From: Ceraceosorus guamensis
Taxonomy: Eukaryota; Basidiomycota; Exobasidiomycetes; Ceraceosorales; Ceraceosoraceae
Assembly (NCBI RefSeq): GCF_003144195.1
Contig: NW_020289996.1
Coordinates: 373,419-437,418 of the forward strand
DNA: 64,000 bases
Direction: 5' to 3'
How positions within the stretch are numbered: the stretch's first letter is position 1; every line of letters begins with the position of its first letter. Positions 44,401 through 55,843 of the stretch are shown here, one piece after another. Below the pieces are notes generated by a model, which saw only the letters and a program-made list of their open reading frames with translations, was not told where the DNA came from and did no database searches. The position numbers and the translations under genes were made by a program.

Positions 44401-46424
44401 AGGTACTGTACCGGTATGCAGCCCCGTGCTGCGTGTTGCGCATGCTCACGAGCTATAGGGCTCAATCAGAAGCACCGCGGCCTGCTGTTGTGAGTGGTTG
44501 TGCGTCTGATGGCGATGGAACCCAACAGACACGCGAGAGAGGTCCGGAGCGCATCCCGCCTACAATCTCGACGGGGTCTCTTCGACCCGCTAGCTTGAAG
44601 TCTGATCGCCCATGTTTGATTCCGAGCCCAGGGAGGGTCTGTTGGCACCGGACTCTCGAGACTCTGGCAAACTCCGCTGAAGTAAGCGATGACGAGCCTT
44701 GCTTGCCGGTTGCCCCTCGTATGCACCAACGGCGATCGTTCGAGCATTGTTCGATCTGGCCCTCGATCGAGCTCGCGAGAACATGGCGCGGGGGGTCTGA
44801 TCGCGTCCCCTTCGCACTCTGTGGCTCGCAGGCTCATTCACAGTCAACTGACAGACAGTGTCGCGTCTCCCATGGAACCTCGAGGGCAAATGCGCGGATG
44901 CTGGTCGCATGATTGCACGTTGACGCTGTAATGTGCCCGCCCCCTTGCCATCAACATCACATTGCGGTGGCGCCTGGTGGTGCAGAAGGACCGTCCGGGT
45001 ATAGCAATCGCGAATGCGAATCTAGTACTCACGACTGTATGGAAGAAAGGTGGGAGGAAGCCCCGCGCCGGCTGACGATGTCGCATGTTGTAGGCATCGA
45101 ACTTCAGGTTGGGCGGGACGAGCGAGGTGCCAGGCGACGGAGTAGCTGGACGGTATGATTGATAGCGACGACCGGTCAGAGTGTCCATAGCAAGCGAACA
45201 TGGGTCGCTGCAGCCCGACCGAGCAGCGTAGGCAGGCACGATCGCAGCAGAATGCCGCACCTTGCATACATCCCCGACTCCGACTCCGCTTGGATCATGG
45301 CGACGCGACACATCCATGCAGCTGGAGCAGCAGATGCATCCAGCAAATGCGGGCAATTCGCCTGCTGAGAAGCCCAGCAGGGAGACCCATGAGCTGCGCG
45401 ATGTGGCTCGAAATGATCACTTCACGACTCCAACAGACACAGAAGAGACGGTTTGAAACCCAGACAAGACGCGCCCAAAGCTTGGGACTCGTACAAAATG
45501 CCATGACGATCCTGCCTACCACGCACACCCAAAAAAGCCCATTCTTTCATGGCGCCATATACTCGTGATTCGAGGGCCCTACTGAACTTCGCTCTCGTAT
45601 CCGAAAGTCTTGAGTCCAACATTCGCTTTGGACACTCCATCCAGCATACCACCATCTCCTCCTTCTCGCTGGCTTTCCCCGCGTCCGGCAGCTCTGCTCT
45701 TTCGCAAGCGTACTCATCCAACACTCACATCGTTGCAACACCATCTGCGCACCTACAATCGCCTGCACCAGGTTGGGCATCAATTCCTCACCTCGAGCCG
45801 CGCTTGTGAGTATGAGCGACGCACTTTTCTCCATCGCTTCCATTGCGCTGCTGGGACGCTTCGCTGTGCAGACACCATGAATTACAAGCATGGATCGATC
45901 GTGACTGCGAATCAAGGGCACCTGGGCGATGCATGCATGATGGCGTCAAAGAGAGCATGCAGTCAGAGTCAAGAGTGCACTCAGTCACAGCTGTAGGGAT
46001 CGACTGCGACAGACCGTTTTGGTGGTGTCGGTTGTGATTCTGTCGCACATGAGTCCGAGCGAAAGCGATAGATAGATCGACACGCGCACACCTGAGACAC
46101 ATGTGCGGATCGGAGTACAGCACTTGGACGTAGCTATACGCACATGATGTATACGTGGACGATGACGTTGCAATTAACCTTCCCTGCACTCGTGCCCACT
46201 TGTAGACCAACGCATCCAAGTCGCTGTACTCCACAACCGACAATAAGGGAACAGAGGCCAGTGTTGCATGACATCCCCCCTCTACCCCCTCCGTAGGCAA
46301 CGAGCGGCTTAAAGGGCGGAGTTCACGGCAATCGTGCTCACGGATCAGCATCCAGCTTCAACACAACTCGATCCTAGACGCGCCCTCCCGCTTGTGACGA
46401 GTGTGGCATCTGACTGGACTGATT
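40427..46424. other. 6 kb gene-poor stretch
   Basis: No gene recognised on either strand. The longest frames (186 codons at 40634-41194 plus; 175 at 44385-44912 plus; 170 at 44844-45356 minus) lack domains, signal peptides or useful splice context. Contents noted: an 84-base run of G (listed separately), CGTCG repeated four times at 42771-42790, AATCGTGAAT at 42181, AATCACGAAT at 43231 and 44102, and GAGTCAAGAGT at 45966-45976. No transposase, reverse transcriptase or terminal repeat found by eye. The kinase promoter lies at the right end. Confidence 0.55.
41390..41486 (+). repeat. Poly-G tract (84 uninterrupted G)
   Basis: From 41403 to 41486 every base is G; immediately before it are GGGGGA- and GGGGGGA-type units from 41391. 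Such a tract can form G-quadruplexes and is very hard to sequence, so the length may be wrong. Confidence 0.9.
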
Positions 46425-49100
46425 ATGGACGTCAGTTTTAGGCCTCCCGAGCGCTTCGACGAAACTTCAAGCAGGCACAAATCCATCAGCTCAGCTTCGT
46501 CCGCATCGACCGCTTCCATCATGTCCGTCGATAGCCGCCAAGTCGACGATGACGTCGACATGAGCATTCCAGAGCTTTCGCGCTCTTACGAATCGACGCG
46601 CAGCTTCGACCTGCGCACACCTATCAAACCCACCTATGCACCACTCGGTCCCCTCGCGAAGATGTCCAATGCAACGACGCGCCGTCAGGAGGGCTTCGAG
46701 GTCGCTGCAGGTCCATTCTCGAGCCAAGATCTGGAAATCGCTGAAGAGCATCTCAACGGTGGAGCCTACTCGAAGAGCGCTCAGGCAAGTGGACCACGCC
46801 GGACGTCAGAAGACTCGCAAGCCGTCCTCGCCGACAGGCGCTCGCAGCTTGGGCTGAGCCTTGGCTTGGAGCTTCGTGGCTTGCCCCCGCTTGAAGGCGC
46901 GAAATCCGAGCTCGTCGGCAGCCGCGAACCTCTCTGGAGCGAAAATTTGCTGGAACGACGCAACAACAAGTCAAGCGCAAAATCTGACGGACCGCACGTG
47001 GGAGCACACAAGTTGAAGATCAACTTGCCGTCTGCGGAGCCTTACGGATCCAACAGACTGCCTCTTGCTTCCGGCAACTCTCTCTACCCCCAGACACCTG
47101 GTGGATCTCTGTGCTCCACTGCTCGCGATGGAGCGGTCTCTGGTGGGCCTCCTATCAGCCCGTTCGAGCCACCCACTCCCCTACGAGCCGTGCAGGACGC
47201 GCGCACCACTTACTGGTCCCCAGCAACCAACGGTGCCGGGTCTGCCGCGGATGGTGGATGCCAAACTGCTGCGTTTCTCCGTTCACCCAGCACGCCCACA
47301 GCAAATATTGGCCGCATCGGTCTCCAAAGAGTAGGATCCAGCCCTTTGTCGCCCTTGTCTACAGAGTTTGCATCCTCCATGAGCATCAGACGACCCGAGC
47401 GGCGACCCTTTTCCCGCAGCGGAGGTAGCGGCGGCGCGAGCAGTACCAATAGCAGCGAAGCAGCTTCAACGTCCTGCTCATCAACAAGCACCGCTTTGAC
47501 GCCTCCTTTCTCGCCGATCGCCTTGGCGCGAAGCTTGCCGGGAGAGTCTGCAGACGGATTGAGCAAGATGCAGCGCACTGGCACTTCTGGATCAGCGAGC
47601 TCCACCAGCTCGTCGAAAAAGCGCCAGAGTGATGCTGGCCACGCTGTTGTTCGCTCTTTGAGCGCGACTAGAAGCAAATTTTCCAAGCCGGCCAAGGTCG
47701 CACCGTACCCTCAACGCGAAGACCTCAACCTGCCACCGTCGCCTCTGTCTCAGCCTTCGTCTCAGAGCACAGCTGACACCTCGCTTGGGGACAGCCCCTT
47801 GATGCTCCCAACTTCATTGAGCGTCAGCCAGAACCTCAAGTCTCCCGTCAGCGGGCTCAAAATCCCATCCTCGAGCCCAATGACAAAGTCGGCGTCGGCT
47901 CCAAGCCCCAAGCTCACCGTATCTGCCCGGCACTTGTCGAACCACCGTCTGCATGCCGACTTTGCTCGTCAATATGTACTGGGTGACGAGCTAGGTAGTG
48001 GTGGGTTCGGCTTCGTCGTCCGCGCCACCCGTGTTTGCGATGGGTTTCCTGTCGCCGTCAAGTTCATCTTCAAGGACAAGGTGCCCAACCACGGTTGGGT
48101 GCGCGACCCCAGTCTTGGCGTGATTCCCATGGAAGCGTTTGTTTTGAAGGTCGTCAAACACCCTGGCGTTGTCAGATTTGTCGACCTCTTCGACGATGAT
48201 GCCTACTTTTATCTGATCATGGAGCACCACGGAACACCCTGGCAAGCACCGGAACCGACATCCGCCAAGACACCCAAGAACGCCAACGAAACCACTGCTC
48301 AAGAGAAGACTCCTAAAGGAATGCCTACTTCCTCGCCCATGGCGACGTCCAAGTCTCAACCGTCAGCGGTAAAGGGGTCTCCCAGCTTTGCCATCTTCCC
48401 TCCCGAGAGCAAGATCGCTTCGCCGCTCAAGTTGGACACTGCGCTGGCAGCGGAGACCGAAATCGCGTGCTCGCCGATCTCACCCGCATCCGCAATCTCG
48501 CCCACAAGGGCCGAGAGTTTACGCCCTGCGCCCATGGAACGCCGCTCATCCTGCGATCTCTTCGAGTGCATCGAGCAACACTCGCGTTTGTCCGAGAACA
48601 AAGCTCGATGGGTCTTTGCCCAGATCGTCGAGGCTGTCTACCACCTTGACACCATGGGCATCACTCACCGAGACATCAAGGACGAGAATTGCGTCATCGA
48701 TGCTGACTTCAATGTCAAGCTCATCGACTTTGGCTCCGCCGTCATTGCCGATCCGCGCAAACCACCTCCATACTTCAATCGCTTCTTCGGAACGATGACC
48801 TTTGCGAGCAGCGAGATTCTGCAAGGACAGTCGTATCGTGCTCCTCAGGCCGAAGTTTGGAGTCTTGGCGTCCTGCTCAGCATTCTCCTGAGTGGAGAGG
48901 GTCCGTTCGCAGATCAAGATGCCGCTATGCGCGGTAAAATCACTCGTCCTAAAGGTGCATGGAGCCACGACGCTCTGAACCTCCTTCTAGGCTGCCTGGA
49001 AGTCAACCCTGATCGTCGCGCCACGATTGCGCAGGTGCGCGACCACCCGTGGGTCCGCTCCGCCTGGTCGCTTCGGGGACTTCGTCGCCCTTCATCGTAG
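46425..49100 (+). CDS. PAS-kinase-like Ser/Thr protein kinase (Psk1/Psk2 type catalytic domain)
   Basis: A single exon of 891 codons. The ATG at 46425 (MDVSFRPPERFD) is the first in frame; eight codons upstream start with GTG and are ignored. Residues 1-510 are Ser/Pro/Thr-rich and disordered; I see no PAS domain. The kinase domain starts at about 517: LGDELGSGGFGFVVRATRVC (ATP loop), VAVKFIFKDK (Lys), HRDIKDENCVIDADFNVKLI (catalytic loop, about 748), DFGSAV (metal site, about 767), FFGTMTFASSEIL, and VWSLGVLLSILLSGEGPF. The C-lobe resembles PAS kinases and Pim-like CAMK kinases, which tune carbohydrate flux in yeast. A disordered insert of about 100 residues splits the domain between the hinge (LIMEHHG, about 598) and SCDLFECIEQH (about 708). 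Target unknown. Confidence 0.82.
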   Translation: MDVSFRPPERFDETSSRHKSISSASSASTASIMSVDSRQVDDDVDMSIPELSRSYESTRSFDLRTPIKPTYAPLGPLAKMSNATTRRQEGFEVAAGPFSSQDLEIAEEHLNGGAYSKSAQASGPRRTSEDSQAVLADRRSQLGLSLGLELRGLPPLEGAKSELVGSREPLWSENLLERRNNKSSAKSDGPHVGAHKLKINLPSAEPYGSNRLPLASGNSLYPQTPGGSLCSTARDGAVSGGPPISPFEPPTPLRAVQDARTTYWSPATNGAGSAADGGCQTAAFLRSPSTPTANIGRIGLQRVGSSPLSPLSTEFASSMSIRRPERRPFSRSGGSGGASSTNSSEAASTSCSSTSTALTPPFSPIALARSLPGESADGLSKMQRTGTSGSASSTSSSKKRQSDAGHAVVRSLSATRSKFSKPAKVAPYPQREDLNLPPSPLSQPSSQSTADTSLGDSPLMLPTSLSVSQNLKSPVSGLKIPSSSPMTKSASAPSPKLTVSARHLSNHRLHADFARQYVLGDELGSGGFGFVVRATRVCDGFPVAVKFIFKDKVPNHGWVRDPSLGVIPMEAFVLKVVKHPGVVRFVDLFDDDAYFYLIMEHHGTPWQAPEPTSAKTPKNANETTAQEKTPKGMPTSSPMATSKSQPSAVKGSPSFAIFPPESKIASPLKLDTALAAETEIACSPISPASAISPTRAESLRPAPMERRSSCDLFECIEQHSRLSENKARWVFAQIVEAVYHLDTMGITHRDIKDENCVIDADFNVKLIDFGSAVIADPRKPPPYFNRFFGTMTFASSEILQGQSYRAPQAEVWSLGVLLSILLSGEGPFADQDAAMRGKITRPKGAWSHDALNLLLGCLEVNPDRRATIAQVRDHPWVRSAWSLRGLRRPSS

Positions 49101-49850
49101 GAATCAGCTCCAATCGTTGTCAGCCACCCTTGCATCACGTCCCGTCGTTTTCTCGCGTCACCTTCAAGCTACGTCTATCATTTTCGCGCAAAGCAAGACT
49201 CAATCGCGGCCTTTGCGCGCTCATCATCGAATTTTCCCGCGACTCAAATGCCACATCTCTCTGTATAGCTCCATTCACGAACTCCTCTTAATCGTCGATA
49301 TGACTCACGTCTAGCCTCCTCTATCCACTTTCAACCTTTGACAGTCCATACTGAGCGCAGCGCAACGCATTCAGCGCACTACCCGGCGATGGAACCCCCG
49401 CATTCCTAGACTGTCGAATGCTCATCTTTGTAGCCTTGTAGCCGAATCGCACTCCTCTGCCGCACCAGGCCAAGTCTCTCAAATCGACGGCGTCGCCTCT
49501 CAGGGAGCGCAATCGCATGCATATTAATCAGGTCATTCATGTGATTGTGTTCGATCAGGTCATTGTGGTGACTCGGCTTGATGTGAGGAGGAGGAACACT
49601 TCGTTCTTCGCGGCGACAATTCTACGGCGCAAAGGGATGGGAAAGTGGCCTTGCTGCTTCTACAAGCCGGACCGAGGAGACTTGCAGGTAGGCTGAAAAC
49701 ACTCTTCACATGCGGTCAGAGGATTGTGCGGCGACGCGTCGTGTCAGACCTTGCAAGCTGGACTCGAGCATCATTTGCTCGCGCAAGTCGTGCCAGTACG
49801 CATTGCATTATCTCTCGATCGGTGACGTCACATTCTCTACATGTCCGCGT
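49101..49850. other. Convergent spacer
   Basis: Between the kinase stop and the ARO1 stop, so two 3' UTRs. No gene, repeat or terminator recognised. Confidence 0.5.
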
Positions 49851-52800
49851 TCAAGCAGCATTCTGTTTGTGATAATGATCCCAAGCAGCGCGCTCGATCT
49901 CGGCCCGCGGTGCTTGTCTGCCAGTCCAGCGCGAAAATTGATGGCATCCTTGCTCCAAGACGATTGTGATGCCAGGTATGCCGGTCCACAATTTTCCTTG
50001 TCTGAGATTGTGTCGATCGGGCTCAGATACGGCGGCAGCATTCGTCTTGTCGACCAACTCCAACAATGGCGTGTAGACGGGCTTGTCTGAGGGCAGATCA
50101 AGCAGGGCAATGTCGCGTTCAGTGTCAACAGCTCCGTCATTGGACACACATGCAGGTAAGACTTACAAGCCATGTCGATGACAACACCTCCTTTTGGATG
50201 TGCAAGAATGGCAGGAGTGAGCACGACGCCGGCTCCGCTGGCCGGGTCGAGGCTGACGCCCTGGGCTGGCACATTGCAGACGATAGCGCTGGGCGCGATC
50301 GGCACAAGATTCAAGTCCGCAATCACGTTAACGTTCCAGCTCTTGGGCACTTCAGCGGCCAGCTTTTCCGCGTTGGCGATCGTTCGATTGAAAAGCCAAA
50401 TGATCCTAGCCCCTAGCTGGTGCATAGCAAATAACGCGGCCCGCGCCGATCCTCCCGCGCCAATGACGAGCGCGGTGAAGTCGGTGCTAGAAAGTTGAAG
50501 AGGCGATAGGTTGCGCCTGGAGCACTCAGTAATTGCAATCCAGTCTGTGTTATCTCCGACCAGGTGCGCCGGCTCTCCTGGCGCAGCGTTATGGGGCCGC
50601 TGTGGAATGATCGTGTTGATCGCGCCTATGACCTGCGCTTCGGCCGAGACGCTGTCTAGATGCTTCGCAATGGCCAACTTGAAAGGCATTGTGACGCTCG
50701 CACCACCGAAATCAGGTTGTCGAATCAAGTCGGTGATGCGTCCGTCCACCGCATCGGTCTCAAACAGGGCGTATCGATGCGGCAGCCCGAGATGCTCAAA
50801 CCCAGTGTTGTGCAAGACGGGGCTCAGCGAATGTGAAATGGGCGTACCGAGCAGGACAAACTTTTGAGGACTGAGAGCGCCTGTCAAGGCCCTTGCTTGG
50901 TTGACTTGCACCACAGAAAGCTGGCCAGGCGCAGCAGAGGTTGGCATCGCCGGGTGTGTAACGGGCAGCAGTGTATTGTTCAGAATCCGACTGAGCTGAC
51001 CTGCCACGCCCATGTTGATTGCTATCAGTGGCTTGGCATCCGGTCGAGCGGATACCTTGGCCCTGAACGCCTCTAAAGCAAAGTTGTCTGCCGGAGAAAA
51101 GGCCCTACCCACAATCTTGACAACGTCTCCAAAGCGCAAACCCAGCTCGTACTGCTTGAGGGTCTCAGGTGAGTCCCAGCGCATTTCGCCGTTCCAATTG
51201 TGATGGGAAGCAATGATATGCGAGTACCCTCGATGAGCACGAACTGCAGCCAGTCGGTCCTCGGCATGGCGCATTTCCACATCAACGTACTCGCAACCTT
51301 GACGGAAGCCAAGCTTGATGAGCTCAAAGTACTCCTCAATGGCATCGTCAGGGAACATGCCGCCTTGGCTTTTGGTGCGAACGGTGAAAATGACTGGCAA
51401 ATGTGTGCGTTGTCGGAGGGCTGCCAATTGAGTCGCGACGTAGAATGCATCGGGAATGCGCGGCGTTTGAGGCTGCACGCCTTCCTCGCTTAGAAGGTCT
51501 ACGCGAAGCTCGATCGCATCGACGCCGGCGGTCAGCGTCTCGACCAGAGAAAGAGCGGGGGTGACATCTGCGAATGTGAGACTGAGCATGAATGTCTGCC
51601 TGCCTGGGCTGCCTAGGTCCGCGATCTGATTGGTCTCAACACCAGCTATGAAGCGGAAGTACCTCGCGATCTCTTCGACGAGGCCTTGCGCGCGTCGTAT
51701 AGAGAGTGCGCGGCTCGGTGGTCCGGACAAACTACTATTGAGTGCGCCAGCTTGACCATTCGCGAGACCGCTTGATGCATTGTGGCCCGTCTCAGCGTCA
51801 AAAGTGTCGATGATGGCGGTATTGCCAGAGTAGCTAACGAGTTCGTAACTCGAGCATTGATAGAAGAAAGGGCGTCGTCGCTTGAAGACCTCGCGAACAG
51901 GCTCTCCGTAAGATGGACGGTCCGAGGTGGAGAGGAACTTCACAACCTCTTCAAAGTCCCGCATGACGTAGACGACGGGCCCGCGGGTACGTGCGTACTC
52001 CTGAAGCAGAAGTCGATTGTCTTCCGACTCGATCACACCTCCACCTAGTGAGATTAGGTGACCGGAAGCTTTGGTGGTCAAGAGCTCCTTGAGAATCTCC
52101 GTTTCTTTGGCGCGGAAGGCAGGCCAGCCGTGCTCAGCGACAAAGTTATTGAGGGTGTATCGCTCATTGAAGACTACGTCAGCATCGACAAAGGGTCGTT
52201 GCAGCGCAGCCGCACCGAAACCACCCAAATAAGTTTTGCCCGAGGCACGCATGCCAATGCATACGATGCTGGCATCCCTGGCGTACTGGACAGGTGTAAG
52301 ACTCTTACTGAGTGTGCTCAGGGTAGCGCTCGTGGAGGCGGCCGGCCGAGGCGTTTGGATGTCCACGCCTTCTAGCTGCAGGCCGAGCGTAGCGTTGATG
52401 TCGTCCCAGTAATTTGGCCACGTCTTGGCAGTGCACCGAGCTTCATCCATGACCACGCCCGTACCAGGCACTATGGCAGAAAGGATACTGAACGCCATAG
52501 CGACGCGATGATCGTCGTAGCAATGCACCTGAACACCCGATCTAAGCTTAGAGGGATGAACACCCCAAATTTCTAGACCATCTTCGTGTTCTTGAGTCTT
52601 GACGCCAAGTTTGGCGAGCTCGTCCATCATGGCCTTGATGCGGTTGCACTCTTTCACTCTTTGGTTTGCAATGCCGGTGATACGCGTTGATGAAGCGCCT
52701 CTCTCACCAGGCGCGGCAATGGCAAACAAGACTGAAGCCGTGAGGAAGGCGTCCGTCATAGGTTCCATGTCGATGGAGCCGACCTGACGAAGTTGACCGT

Positions 52801-55134
52801 TGGGTGGCCCCTGTACACTCGTGCTCGTCGGCGTCTGTTCCACCTTGCAGCCCATCGGTGCAAGAACATCTCGAGCGAAGCGTGCGTCACCTTGCAGGCT
52901 GCCTGACCCTATATTCGGTACAGTGACCTGAGTGCCTAGAGCGGCAGCGAACGCAAGGGGGTATGTGGCGCTGCTGGCGTCGCTCTCGACCTCGTAGATC
53001 GACGGGGCTTTGTAGACACCTTGAGGGATGCGATACGAGTCTGTCAGCTCGCCGGACTGTGGGTCCCTGAGACGTTCGGCTTGGATGCCGAAGTCGCGCA
53101 TCATAGCTATGGTCATGTCGATGTACGGTTGAGAAATGACTACACCCCCCACAAGCTCCAGCGTGACTTCTTGCGACGCGTATGGCGCAACCAAAAGAAG
53201 AGAAGAAACGTACTGGGAGCTGATGCTCGCGCTCAATTGAATGCGTCCACCTTTGATGCCGCCGGGCGCAATCGACAGGGGCAGACAGCCGATTCTACCT
53301 TTGTAATCAATCTCTGTTCCGTTGGAGCGGAGTGCGTCCACCAAAGGTCCGATGGGACGTTCCTTCATCCGTGCGTTCCCGGTGACAGTAATTGCAGAGT
53401 TGCCCACGGTCAGCAAGGAGCACACACCAGTCATGAATCGTGCAGCAGTACCTGCATTTTGCAAGTAGATGTCTTTGGAGCTCTCCGGTGCCTTTAATGC
53501 GCCACCTTTGCCGTGGACAATGACCGTCTCGCCTTCGTTTTCCCATTCGAAGGTAGCCGCTCCCAAGTCATGCAGTGCTGCCATCATGACCTGTGTGTCG
53601 TCCGAGTGAAGTAAATTCTTGATACGACAAGAGCCGCTGCCTAGCGCAGCCAGCACTAGCGCTCGATTGCTCACGCTCTTAGAGCCTGGTGGTTGGATCA
53701 CTGTCTGAGCCTTGACTGGCGCTCTGTCGACCGGCACGATGCGTATGCCAGCACTCAGAATGCGAGCAATGATGGCGTCCGGGACCGTGCTCGCCTTATC
53801 TTCAGCGGTCGCTCCTATGCGGGAGAGCAAGACAATTTTCTTCTCCGTGCCCGAATTCTTCTTGTCGACTCTCATGATGTCCAAAAGCCTCTCGACCGTG
53901 AGACCCTCTGACTTGGGCAAGCGGGCGATGCGCGAGTCGATGACCGACACTGGCAGGTTGTACTGCTGCAAGCATCTGGACAACCTTCCAACCGCCACTT
54001 GGGACAGTCCTACCATACCACGAGCGATTTCCGCTTCGAGGATCATGCCTACGCTGATGCACTCTCCGTGGAGCATGTCGGGTGTCAAGACGGCCTCTAT
54101 CGCGTGTCCAACAGAGTGACCAAAATTGACGAGATTTCTCAAACCAGTCTCCTTCTCATCAATGGTGACGATGTGCGCCTTGACTCCGACGCTACCTCGA
54201 ATGACATCCAGCAGGAGGGTCTGGGCCACACTGCGCGTCTCCAAGATCCTGCCAGCATCGATGGCCTGATCCTCGGGAAAGGGTCCCAAGACAGCAGACC
54301 TGATTGCGGGGGCGTGATTCTCAAGTTTGACGAAGTCAGCAGCGTCCCAGATCGCTGCCGTCTGCGGCAAGAGTGGAATCAACAGAATTAGAAGTCAGTC
54401 AAGAAAGAAGTTCAGACTGACTTTTCGCGGCGCACTGGCACACGGTGACTTCGACACGTGTGTTCACTCACCTTGACCACCTCAGCCATGCCGTTGCTGA
54501 ACTCGCGCTCGGGCAGAGTCTGTAAGAATGCGGCATCGATGAAGACGTACTGAGGTTGATGGAATGCGCCTACCAGATTCTTTCCGTTCGGCGTATCGAT
54601 TGCCGTCTTGCCGCCCACAGCGCTGTCTACCATGGCGAGGAGCGTGGTTGGGATCTGCACGTAGCGAACACCCCTCATGAAAGTGGCAGCTACGAATCCG
54701 ATCAGATCTCCCACCACACCTCCACCCAGCGCCAGTACTACGGCATCGCGGGTGACACCATGTGACAGCATCCAATCCTCCAGCTCCGCCTTGGTCGCCC
54801 GGCTTTTGCTTCCTTCGCCAGGAGGAATGGCTCGCGAAAGGACACGAGCTTTGGAGTCCTTTGCTTGCAGTGCCGATCTGAGCTCATTCAGGACTGCAGG
54901 AGCGTGCAAGCTGGCCAGAGTGGTGTCGGTGAAGAGAATGTATGTGCTAGCTGCAAGAGTGGAGGTGACAACCTGAGCAATATGCTTGGACAGGTGAAAG
55001 CCAAGGTGAATGTCCGTGGCAAGACATCTCAGAGTGTGTACGTCTGCGCCTGCTGCTGACCTAGCTGGAGGAGCATGGTAGGAGGCAACCTTGATGCCGG
55101 ACCCATGGGCCGGCACCGCTTCATGCGCTGCCAT
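49851..55134 (-). CDS. ARO1: Pentafunctional AROM polypeptide (shikimate pathway steps 2-6)
   Basis: Exons 55134-54472, 54361-50167 and 50086-49851 give 1697 residues. One chain carries five enzymes that turn DAHP into EPSP, on the way to chorismate and the aromatic amino acids. Order: 3-dehydroquinate synthase (about 1-430; [38 protein letters not shown]), EPSP synthase (from about 446; [33 protein letters not shown]), shikimate kinase (from about 927; P-loop [12 protein letters not shown]), 3-dehydroquinase type I (from about 1145; [10 protein letters not shown] histidine, KIVGRAFS lysine) and shikimate dehydrogenase (from about 1387; [20 protein letters not shown]). The last splice joins VIDMA to [11 protein letters not shown], as in other AROM proteins. 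Fungi use this fusion where plants and bacteria use separate enzymes. Confidence 0.97.
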
Positions 55135-55843
55135 GTTGATGACTTGCGGAACTTCGATCGCGGAGGAGACGCGAATTTCAATGCAAAGGCTTCAGAACCT
55201 TCGTCGGCTTCGGACCTTGCACGCCTCCTTGCCTCCTCGTGGTTCGTAGTCTTGCCGTCGTGTCTGTACGTGTGGTGCTATGGGAACTAAGAGGCAAAGA
55301 AACCGAGCAAGCTACGGAGGTTGAAAGAGGTGCGAGTCGAGTCTGTGAAAGACGTGCGCAGGAAGCTCTTGGCTTCCCTGACTCGATTTCCATGCAGCAT
55401 GCATGCAGTCACCAGTAGAGCGCGAAGATCCTACGGGGCGAGTCGAAACGGCAAAAAAGTCAGGCGGTTGGGGTCGTGCACGTGACTGATTTTCCGCGTG
55501 CGACCTGGGTTCGACATGCACGCGGGTGATGTGACTTGCGCTCGCTCGCACGGGCTGCCGAGTTGCACGGGCCTAATGCGTGCATGCAACCGCCTCTCCA
55601 TCCCTGCTGTGATCCTATTCAGTCCTCCTACTCGGACCATGGACACCGTCGTCAGCATCAGTCATCTTTGTGGTCAGTGTAGCAACACTCTTTTGGCGGA
55701 CTGCTACCGGCTTGCGAGATGATGCAACATCTTTTATCACCGTCAGCCCACACCACGACTGGTATCGACACGATTGCATCCGTAGAAAGCCCCTCGCGTC
55801 TTCTCGTTGAGCTCGCTTGGAAGGACAACGCCTCCACGTCAAC
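55135..55843. promoter_or_regulatory. Shared upstream region of ARO1 and the TBC1D20-like gene
   Basis: A 709-base gap between divergent start codons, so it must hold both promoters. No gene seen. I do not see a clear Gcn4-type TGACTCA site that would suggest general amino-acid control of ARO1; GTGACTGAT at about 55483 is only a near match. Confidence 0.5.

Noticed and set aside
46401-46424. Eight extra codons upstream of the kinase ATG
   Set aside because: They begin with GTG; nuclear fungal genes normally start at ATG, and a good ATG follows at 46425.
40427-46424. Search by eye for transposase, reverse transcriptase, integrase or terminal repeats
   Set aside because: No family motif (for example DDE surroundings or YxDD) and no long direct or inverted ends were seen.
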